Assembly (NCBI GenBank): GCA_023441805.1
Contig: JAEZNO010000001.1
Span: forward strand, 248,001 to 312,000
Direction of reading: 5' to 3'
DNA: 64,000 nt
Source: Bacteroidota bacterium
Lineage (GTDB): Bacteria > Bacteroidota > Bacteroidia > Bacteroidales > Lentimicrobiaceae
The notes below the pieces were generated by a model. The model saw nothing but the letters and a program-made list of their open reading frames with translations. It had not been told where the DNA came from and ran no database searches. Below, in pieces: positions 1 through 6,945 of the stretch; within the stretch, counting starts at the first letter, position 1, and each line of letters starts with the position of its first letter. The translations under genes and the position numbers were made by a program.

Positions 1-592
1 CTGCAAGATGTATGTTCTTGAACATTCCTTTGAATATCCGTATCAAAACTGATCTGAAAAGCAGCTCTTCACCAATTGCCGGTAACAATACTATCATGAA
101 GATATTGATGGTAATTGAAAGCGGGTCATTAAATGAAAGTATCCATTGAACAAGCTCATTTGCCTTATCTTCAGAGGTGCGCATCCATTCTTCAATTACC
201 TGATATTTTTCGGGTAACTGCATGCTTTCATTAACTTCCATCAGGATGCTCACTATCGGGCTCATTGCTATTATTAGCATTAGAGTGATAAAGATATGGT
301 ACCCTTTAGGAATATTAAAACCCAGATATGATCTAACATTATTTTCCGTAAAGAATGCTAAAGCCAGCGGAGGTAGAATAAAAATTCCTATTTGATTTAA
401 GATCTGCATGATCCTGATAAATCCGATATTTAACATTAAATCGGGACTCATCAATGCTTCTTTGCCAATAAGTAGTATAGTCACCAGGTAGGCAACTCCA
501 ACTGATAGTGATGCTCCCAGAATGATAAGTCCGATGAGTAATAGTAATCTGCTTCCATTAGAAATACCGGGGAATAGTTTAAAAGTGCCCAT
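1..592 (-). CDS. CPBP family intramembrane glutamic protease, 3' end cut by window edge
   Basis: Read on the minus strand from the ATG at 592. The visible 197 codons begin MGTFKLFPGISNGSRLLLLI and contain several hydrophobic segments. Near the left edge (about 65-70) the protein reads LPAIGEELLFRS, which is the EExxxR first motif of the CPBP (CAAX protease and bacteriocin-processing) family of membrane-embedded glutamic proteases. The second half of the domain, with the later His motifs, lies outside the window. Family members process prenylated or other membrane proteins or act in bacteriocin self-immunity; the substrate here is unknown. It is divergent from the DUF6766 gene, with 75 bases between the starts. 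The family call rests on one clear motif plus the membrane pattern. Confidence 0.8.
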   Translation of the reverse strand, partial: MGTFKLFPGISNGSRLLLLIGLIILGASLSVGVAYLVTILLIGKEALMSPDLMLNIGFIRIMQILNQIGIFILPPLALAFFTENNVRSYLGFNIPKGYHIFITLMLIIAMSPIVSILMEVNESMQLPEKYQVIEEWMRTSEDKANELVQWILSFNDPLSITINIFMIVLLPAIGEELLFRSVLIRIFKGMFKNIHLA

Positions 593-667
593 AGTAGAAG
601 GTTAACACTGTAAAATTAGTTAAATAAGAACAATCTGAGAGTGTTTGCCGTTTAGTTTTAGCCTGAT

Positions 668-1336
668 ATGTTCTATATGAAAAGATTTCTAAAGGAAAAT
701 GGCCTATCTATTGTCTTCTTTCTTTTATTTCTTATAACTATATTAGGACAGGCATTCACAGGATATCATGAATTGATTAAAGAGATTAATGAAAAGGAAC
801 CGGCATTTACATTAACATTTAGTCAGTATCTTTCATCAGGCCACTTCTTTCAGGCTACATTTGAGAATTGGGAGAGTGAATTTCTTCAAATGGCATTGTT
901 TGTTATACTGGCAATCTCTTTAAAGCAAAAAGGATCATCTGAATCCAAGAAACTCGAAGGAAACAATAAAGTTGATAAAGAGCCTAATTCCAAAAAGAAA
1001 GATGCCCCATGGCCTGTGAAAAAAGGTGGTTTCATTTTAAGACTTTATGAGAATTCACTAAGTATCTCATTGCTCATACTATTTATTCTTTCCTGGTTAC
1101 TACATCTCTATGGAAGTCTAAGAGATGAAAATCTCATGAGAGTGCTAAATCATGAACCAACTATAAATACTATGAAATATCTCACTGAAAGCAGATTTTG
1201 GTTTGAATCATTCCAAAACTGGCAAAGTGAATTCCTTTCTGTCTTCGCAATAGTTGTCTTATCTATATTCCTGCGACAGAAAGGATCACCGCAATCAAAG
1301 CCTGTTGATGCTCCATATGATGAGACAGGTGAGTAA
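668..1336 (+). CDS. DUF6766 family membrane protein, internally duplicated
   Basis: A 222-residue protein built from two similar halves. Residues about 5-95 and 115-212 each hold a membrane segment, a short hydrophilic part, then ENWESEFL (first half) or QNWQSEFL (second half), a second membrane segment and a QKGS motif. This matches the DUF6766 family as I know it: small four-helix membrane proteins of unknown function found in many environmental bacteria. The start at 668 could also be the second ATG three codons later (677). It is followed after 38 bases by the SGNH-type gene on the same strand, so the two may be co-transcribed. No function can be assigned. Confidence 0.75.
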   Translation: MFYMKRFLKENGLSIVFFLLFLITILGQAFTGYHELIKEINEKEPAFTLTFSQYLSSGHFFQATFENWESEFLQMALFVILAISLKQKGSSESKKLEGNNKVDKEPNSKKKDAPWPVKKGGFILRLYENSLSISLLILFILSWLLHLYGSLRDENLMRVLNHEPTINTMKYLTESRFWFESFQNWQSEFLSVFAIVVLSIFLRQKGSPQSKPVDAPYDETGE

Positions 1337-1374
1337 TAATTAATTGAAGCAAGCATTCAAGGCAGAGTATTAAA

Positions 1375-2634
1375 ATGAAGAATTCAGTAAAGCAATATCT
1401 GTTAGCAGGATTTCCCTTTATTGTTATCGGACTTCTTTTGAATCCCTGGCTGGTAAGCTGGTTATTTAATGCAAATTATACTACCACAATATTTGGCGGG
1501 ATATTATTCATCTCTATATTACTAATTGTAATAGGCTGGGGGATTATCTTTAAAAAGCAGAAATTCTTGTCATGGTTGCTAAGAAAATATAAAGGGGTTG
1601 CCCTGATATTATTAAATTTAATAGTACTCTTTGGTCTCATCAATTTCATTGCAGCAATAATTCTTTTCATCCCAATAAAGCTTCATGATGGAAAATCGGA
1701 GAATCATAACCATATAAATGATTTTGATGACTCACCAGCCAGTTGGGACGATTATAATGTTGGTTTAGAAGGTATTAGATTCGATCAGAAAGTGAATAGC
1801 TATAATGTAGAATCTTTGATCAACGGGGCTGTCTGGGTGTTTGGAGGCTCAACAACTTTCGGACATGGAGTTAAAGATGATGAAACTATAACAGCTTATT
1901 TGAACAGGCTTGATACTTCAAATACCTATTTAAACTTTGGGGGTCATGATTTTAATCAATCAAATGAAATTGATAAGTTACTTTCATTACTTAAAATGGG
2001 GTACACTCCTTCCAGGGTGATCTTCATTGATGGTCTGAATGATGTAACCCGAATATTAAATACTAACTTTCATCCTACGGACACAATTGCCATTTCGGAA
2101 AATGTAACAGTAAGCAATAACAATTCTTCAACGAAACTAACAGTCAATCAGGTATTCAAACAATTGCCTGTAGCACGACTTCTCAAAACTTTAGAGTATG
2201 CTCAACTAACACATTTAGGAAGCCTCCATAATGAGATAGACACAGTCGAACTAAATCAGGTTATTTCGGAATTAAGGGAAATGTACCGGTACAATTACCA
2301 ATTTCTGCTAAAAATATCTGATGCTTTTGGTGTACCCTTTAGCATTTATTATCAACCAGTAGGAATTCTGAGTTATGATAACCCTTTCTGGAAGGATACC
2401 TCTTTAATTAGCAATACACCTCTTTATGCAAACATAAATTATATCGTTCCAAAAATGAAATTGATACTACAAGAGTGGAACCTTCCCTCATTTTACGATA
2501 TCACAGAAATAGATGATTCATGCGCATCTTGCTATGTAGACCTGACTCACTATGATAACCGGTTAAATCGTATCCTGGCGATAGAAATATTAAATACTGA
2601 GAGGAAAAATAATCCTCATCTTTCATCCCGCTAA
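1375..2634 (+). CDS. Membrane-anchored SGNH/GDSL-like hydrolase, hypothetical
   Basis: A 419-residue protein. Residues 1-103 contain three or four hydrophobic helices; the rest is soluble and probably extracytoplasmic. The soluble part carries marks of an SGNH hydrolase: GGSTTFGHG with the candidate nucleophile S159, an IDGLND segment resembling the block with the conserved Asn, and near the C-terminus YVDLTHY, which fits the DxxH catalytic pair. SGNH domains on membrane proteins often act as O-acyl esterases or transferases on surface glycans, but nothing here names the substrate. Cysteines in SCASC just before the DxxH block could form a disulfide. The fold call is moderately sure and the activity is inferred. 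Confidence 0.65.
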   Translation: MKNSVKQYLLAGFPFIVIGLLLNPWLVSWLFNANYTTTIFGGILFISILLIVIGWGIIFKKQKFLSWLLRKYKGVALILLNLIVLFGLINFIAAIILFIPIKLHDGKSENHNHINDFDDSPASWDDYNVGLEGIRFDQKVNSYNVESLINGAVWVFGGSTTFGHGVKDDETITAYLNRLDTSNTYLNFGGHDFNQSNEIDKLLSLLKMGYTPSRVIFIDGLNDVTRILNTNFHPTDTIAISENVTVSNNNSSTKLTVNQVFKQLPVARLLKTLEYAQLTHLGSLHNEIDTVELNQVISELREMYRYNYQFLLKISDAFGVPFSIYYQPVGILSYDNPFWKDTSLISNTPLYANINYIVPKMKLILQEWNLPSFYDITEIDDSCASCYVDLTHYDNRLNRILAIEILNTERKNNPHLSSR

Positions 2635-2731
2635 GTGAACTATTAAATATTACATGTGGTTTTATTCAGATATAATCAGCATCTCTCATTCGTTGAAAAT
2701 TTGACATTAACAAATCAGAAAACAAACACCT

Positions 2732-3610
2732 ATGGAAACTCCTGGAAATACAGCTATCACCGTGGAATCTCAAATAAACGCATCTCCTCAAAAAGTGTGG
2801 AAGATATGGACTGATCCCGGGCACATCGTTAAATGGAATGCCGCATCAAACGATTGGCATACTACAAGAGCTGAAAATGACTTAAGAATAGGAGGAAAGT
2901 TTACTTCACGAATGGAAGCTAAAGATGGTAGTAACGGCTTTGATTTTTCAGGCACCTATACTAATGTTGACTATCCAAAAAACATTGCATACACTATTGA
3001 GGATGGGAGAAAAGTGAATATAGATTTCATTGGCAATGGTGAAAAAACAACCGTTATCGAGACTTTTGACCCTGAAGATGAAAATCCTCATGATCTCCAA
3101 AAATCAGGATGGCAGTCTATACTGGATAATTTTAAACGGTATGTTGAATCGATAGATGATACTGGCACTCTAAGATTCAACATTACAATTAATGCAGATG
3201 CAAGCAAAGTATATAATGCAATAGTTGATAAAGTTCTTTATAATGAATGGACTGCAGAGTTTAATCCTGCATCATGTTTTGTAGGTAACTGGGAAAAGGG
3301 GACTAAGATTCTTTTTCTTGGTTTAGACCAGGATGGTAATCAGGGCGGAATGGTAAGCATGATACGTGAAAATATACCCAACCGTAATATTTTAATTGAG
3401 CACATAGGGCTTTTTCAGAATGGTGATGAGGTCACTTCAGGTCCTGAAGTGGAGAAATGGGCCGGTGCTACAGAAGAGTATATCTTGCAGGAAGATGGGG
3501 GGAAGACTGTCTTCATCGTAGAACTCGAAGGATTGAAGGAATACAAATCCTACTTCGAGGAATCGTGGCCACGTGCTTTAAATAAGCTTAAAGAAGTAAG
3601 CGAGAAATAG
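2732..3610 (+). CDS. Tandem SRPBCC (AHSA1-like) domain protein
   Basis: A 292-residue soluble protein with two START-like SRPBCC domains in one chain. The first, residues about 5-140, has the AHSA1-type opening (VESQINASPQKVWKIWTDPGHIVKWN) and the usual ending SGWQSILDNFKRYVES. The second, about 147-290, restarts with FNITINADASKVYNAIVDKV and ends WPRALNKLKEVSEK. AHSA1-type domains are hydrophobic-ligand-binding folds, about 140-160 residues as single proteins; a double copy is about twice the usual length. No signal peptide is visible, so it is cytoplasmic. The ligand is unknown. It converges on the GT-C-like gene, 28 bases between stops. Confidence 0.8.
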   Translation: METPGNTAITVESQINASPQKVWKIWTDPGHIVKWNAASNDWHTTRAENDLRIGGKFTSRMEAKDGSNGFDFSGTYTNVDYPKNIAYTIEDGRKVNIDFIGNGEKTTVIETFDPEDENPHDLQKSGWQSILDNFKRYVESIDDTGTLRFNITINADASKVYNAIVDKVLYNEWTAEFNPASCFVGNWEKGTKILFLGLDQDGNQGGMVSMIRENIPNRNILIEHIGLFQNGDEVTSGPEVEKWAGATEEYILQEDGGKTVFIVELEGLKEYKSYFEESWPRALNKLKEVSEK

Positions 3611-3638
3611 TATGCCACATTATTCCGGATTATCACTT

Positions 3639-5459
3639 CTATAAGTCATCTATAGTATAGGCCATGACAGTAAAATTGTCTACCCATACCTTACCTTTGC
3701 CCCTATACCAAACCAGCGATTGAATCCTTTCTTTACCTGAGTAAATTTCAGGTGTTTGGTAGTCGAGAATAAGTCTGTTCCACTTGCCGGGAACGAATTT
3801 ATTATCATCATTGAATGAAGCAGCCCTGTATTTTATATGCTGATCCTTATTGTTCAAGGTTGTAATAACTACAAATAGGTCATTTGTCACATCTTCCCAC
3901 GAGAATACATAAGCTATACCCCTTAAGTAGCAATAATACTCCTTAGTGATCTCATTATAAGGCTTTATAAAATCGGGTGAATACATAACCTGCCGGTTCA
4001 TTTCAAACATTCCGGTACCCTCATAGGGCTGGGGAGCAGCAGTATCATTTACTATAATGTTATTGAACTTTTGGGTGTATAATTCAATATTGTTGAACTT
4101 AATATCACCCGGAATAACGTCAATTTCAGTAACCGACCGTTCAACCATGAGGAGTTTACGATCCTCATCAGTAACTTTAGTCTTAAATAAGACCCTGAAG
4201 TAATAATCTCTGGTCATGCGACTTCCATTAATTACTCCCATCTGAACCTGATATGCTTTCAGGATATTTAAGCCTATGAGGAATAATATAACCAATCCTG
4301 TTATTGCTTTTAACCACATCGGGCGTCTGAGCATATATTCCACAAAGAAACCGGTTGGTAGTACCAGTACAGCATAACTCTGAATAAAACCTCTCCACCC
4401 ATAACTTACCAGACTGTTAAAAGCAGCAATCACATACACTATCAGAAAAAGATAAACTATAGCAGGCAAGAAGTAATCCCGGAATTTGCGGTAAACAATC
4501 ACCAGACCGATGAATCCAATGATACTCAAAGGAGAATAGATTAACCAGCCTTTACGGAAACCGAACAAGACATAACAAAAGCGAGGACTTAAAAAATCGA
4601 ATGTTACTGCTGCCTCATCATATATGTTCAGGAAATACTCACCTGCATAAATTCTGTAATAAAGCAATTGTGGAACGAAAAATAATGCAGCTATAACACC
4701 TACCAAAACTACTTGAAGGAAATTCTTCCTGATTATCTGAATCTTCCATTTTAATGTTTCAATATTATAAACTCCCCAAAGAATCGGAAATGCTGCAATA
4801 AAAATATCAGGAGGTCTGATTGAAATAATGAAACCAAGCAGGATGCCCATTGCTATTGCAAATTTAATCCTGAAGGTTTCATGCCATCTGATATTATACC
4901 ACAGAAATGCGGCAAACAACGTGAAAAGATATCCATGGGGAGTATCATTCCCGATAGTTACAAAGTATAAGATATTGGTTCCAATAAATACCAGGATTAG
5001 CGCAATTGTGGTTATTGTTTCATTGAAGTAGTGAATCAGAATCTTTCTGGAATATATCAAACCAATAATACTGAAAACTGCGCCAAACAATATTAAGGCC
5101 ATCGGGTATGGTTTTGAAAATCCATCTGCAGGATATCCAAAGGCTTTCGCATAAAGGTCTGCTGCAAAGAAAGCTGGTGTCCATAGATAAGACATACCCT
5201 TGTAAAAGCGCATAATCATTCCACCTTTTTTTGACTGCGCTATCTGGAAATAGGTTGGAGTGGCATTGTATTTTTCATTTACTTGTTTGTACCATTCTGT
5301 TTTAAGAGCCACATCTTTATATATATACTTGGCAGGCAGGTGCATATAATAGCCAAAAGTATCGTATGAGATGAAGTTCTTTTGAGGGATGATAAACTTA
5401 GAGGCTATAATTAATACTGAAAATATTACCAGGAAAATAATCGAGGATTTTCTCCACAT
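3639..5459 (-). CDS. GT-C-like multi-span membrane protein, putative glycosyltransferase
   Basis: A 606-residue protein with about ten hydrophobic segments in residues 1-400 and a C-terminal soluble domain of about 200 residues. After the first helix comes NFISYDTFGYYMHLPAKYIY, with an acidic residue in the first external loop, the layout of GT-C (ArnT/PMT-like) glycosyltransferases that use lipid-linked sugar donors. Charged loops such as RPPDIF and GWRGF are also typical. The C-terminal part looks beta-rich and may be periplasmic. I do not recognise a specific family, and the sugar and acceptor are unknown. It lies 44 bases downstream of the secreted protein at 5504-6430 on the same strand. 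Confidence 0.55.
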   Translation of the reverse strand: MWRKSSIIFLVIFSVLIIASKFIIPQKNFISYDTFGYYMHLPAKYIYKDVALKTEWYKQVNEKYNATPTYFQIAQSKKGGMIMRFYKGMSYLWTPAFFAADLYAKAFGYPADGFSKPYPMALILFGAVFSIIGLIYSRKILIHYFNETITTIALILVFIGTNILYFVTIGNDTPHGYLFTLFAAFLWYNIRWHETFRIKFAIAMGILLGFIISIRPPDIFIAAFPILWGVYNIETLKWKIQIIRKNFLQVVLVGVIAALFFVPQLLYYRIYAGEYFLNIYDEAAVTFDFLSPRFCYVLFGFRKGWLIYSPLSIIGFIGLVIVYRKFRDYFLPAIVYLFLIVYVIAAFNSLVSYGWRGFIQSYAVLVLPTGFFVEYMLRRPMWLKAITGLVILFLIGLNILKAYQVQMGVINGSRMTRDYYFRVLFKTKVTDEDRKLLMVERSVTEIDVIPGDIKFNNIELYTQKFNNIIVNDTAAPQPYEGTGMFEMNRQVMYSPDFIKPYNEITKEYYCYLRGIAYVFSWEDVTNDLFVVITTLNNKDQHIKYRAASFNDDNKFVPGKWNRLILDYQTPEIYSGKERIQSLVWYRGKGKVWVDNFTVMAYTIDDL

Positions 5460-5503
5460 GGGATTATGGTTATTAGGTTAGGTTAAGCAAAGATGCAAAA
5501 AAA

Positions 5504-6430
5504 CTACTTCTTATTATTTAAAATGAATTTAACTGATTCACCTTTGTTAAGGCTGATAATCATTAAATTCACTTCATCACCATTCCTCAGGGATGCTTTT
5601 ATCGTTGTCAGTGCTATAGAACCTTCATCTTCAGCAATTATTGTAAATGTTGTTTCTTTCTCATTTGGTCCTATTTGGAATTCAAATGTCTTTATTTCAT
5701 TTGTTATCTCCAGCGAGTTGGCAATAACCGCCTGATTCCGTAGTAGTTTAATCCTGTCTCCATCCTGAAACCTGTCATCTACAATATCAAGATAAACCTT
5801 ATCTGCCTTAAGTTCAATTTCTTTGACCATGCCTGATGATAACTCTATAACATTTCTGATAGCAGGTACCGGTGGCAGATTAATATCCTTCTTCTCAGTA
5901 ATATCAGGTTTCTTGATATTATCAGTCTTGTTGGTCGAAGCAGTGGCCTTATTAACTTTGCTTGCCAGAAGATCTAAAGCCTTAGCCGATAGTAATACCA
6001 GGTTTCCTGAATCGCATTCAATCTCGTTGCTATGTGCTTTGGAACTGAATTTACCGTTAAAGATGCTTTTACCGTCTTTCTTTGATAGCTGTCCTTCAAC
6101 GTTCATCAAACAGAATTCATCCTTAGGAATATCCATTTTGGTGCTGAGAATTTCCATTTCCCGGAAAGTCAGTTTTCTGTTTTTCGGAAAATACTTGCCT
6201 TTAATACTTGCTTTGGTTTCCTGCTTTCCATTTACATCGCACAGCGAGTATCCGCTTATAGTGTTGTCTTTAGTTATCTCATATACAATTTGATAGCTCA
6301 TTACTTCAGCCTTCCCGATAACAATTGCTCCCGAAAAAGTATTCGATTGAGCTGAGTTTATCGCAGGTGTTAGTAAAAAAAACATGCACAGGATGAATGG
6401 CACAATTGTATTTTGCTTAATTTTATTCAT
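5504..6430 (-). CDS. Secreted protein with C-terminal beta-sandwich-like domain, hypothetical
   Basis: A 308-residue protein with a Sec signal peptide (residues 1-27, cleavage likely after INSAQ). Residues 28-145 form a beta-rich region with alternating charged strands. A low-complexity Lys/Asp/Pro linker follows (about 160-190). The last 110 residues read IVDDRFQDGDRIKLLRNQ and later LRNGDEVNLMI, like a small beta domain I know from other secreted Bacteroidota proteins with a DGD turn. No catalytic motif is visible. It may be periplasmic or on the surface. Only 49 bases separate its start from the divergent YqaE gene, so both promoters must lie in that gap. Confidence 0.6.
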   Translation of the reverse strand: MNKIKQNTIVPFILCMFFLLTPAINSAQSNTFSGAIVIGKAEVMSYQIVYEITKDNTISGYSLCDVNGKQETKASIKGKYFPKNRKLTFREMEILSTKMDIPKDEFCLMNVEGQLSKKDGKSIFNGKFSSKAHSNEIECDSGNLVLLSAKALDLLASKVNKATASTNKTDNIKKPDITEKKDINLPPVPAIRNVIELSSGMVKEIELKADKVYLDIVDDRFQDGDRIKLLRNQAVIANSLEITNEIKTFEFQIGPNEKETTFTIIAEDEGSIALTTIKASLRNGDEVNLMIISLNKGESVKFILNNKK

Positions 6431-6479
6431 GAATTAAGACACTTATTACAGAGTTGTTAAACGCTAAAAATGTAAAATT

Positions 6480-6836
6480 ATGAAACTTTTTACTCCAAAA
6501 ATTGCAGTCACTTTACTGGTTTTGGTATTTGCTCTTGGATTTGTTAACGTAGCAGAAGCTGCATATGCCGGTAAGAAAAAAGTAGCTGACACTGAAACAG
6601 TTGTTAGTAGTTCGGAAGAGTTAAATGCAATGGCACCTGCTACATTGCCTGCTGCACCTGCTGCCGCTGATGTTAGTACCATTTTGCTGGTTATTTTAAG
6701 CTTTATTCTTCCTCCGTTGGCAGTTTATTTATTATTTGAGGATATAAATAATGCGTTTTGGCTTAACGTAGTTTTGACGCTTTTATTCTGGATACCGGGC
6801 GTAATTCACGCACTCTATCTTGTTTTGACTCATTAA
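6480..6836 (+). CDS. YqaE/Pmp3 family membrane protein with signal-like extension
   Basis: A 118-residue protein. The C-terminal 50 residues (about 68-118) are a Pmp3/YqaE proteolipid domain: LPPLAVYLLFEDINNAFWLN then a second helix ending WIPGVIHALYLVLTH, with the family's PP-kink and W-x-P-G-x-I-H-A pattern. Pmp3 proteins are normally only 50-60 residues and affect membrane potential and salt tolerance. Here a Sec-type signal sequence (residues 1-27, ending VAEAAYA) and an Ala/Pro-rich linker come first. This extended form is common in Bacteroidota. A strong terminator follows directly, so it is a single-gene unit. Confidence 0.88.
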   Translation: MKLFTPKIAVTLLVLVFALGFVNVAEAAYAGKKKVADTETVVSSSEELNAMAPATLPAAPAAADVSTILLVILSFILPPLAVYLLFEDINNAFWLNVVLTLLFWIPGVIHALYLVLTH

Positions 6837-6858
6837 AAGTTTATCTCCAATAGTTGCA

Positions 6859-6900
6859 AATCCCTTCATCCTATCTTATGATAGGGTGAAGGGATTTTCT
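6859..6900 (+). terminator. Intrinsic terminator after the YqaE gene
   Basis: A 17-base-pair stem (arms 6859-6875 and 6880-6896, one G-T pair) with a 4-base TTAT loop, followed by TTTTCTGTTTATTT. It ends 22 bases downstream of the YqaE stop. Confidence 0.9.
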
Positions 6901-6945
6901 GTTTATTTGTAATTTTATCAAGTTAGCCTGGTTAAGTCTTTTCCC

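Noticed and set aside
5823..6293. A 156-residue open frame on the plus strand
   Set aside because: It lies wholly antisense to the secreted protein gene, whose signal peptide and domains are coherent; the antisense protein has no recognisable features.
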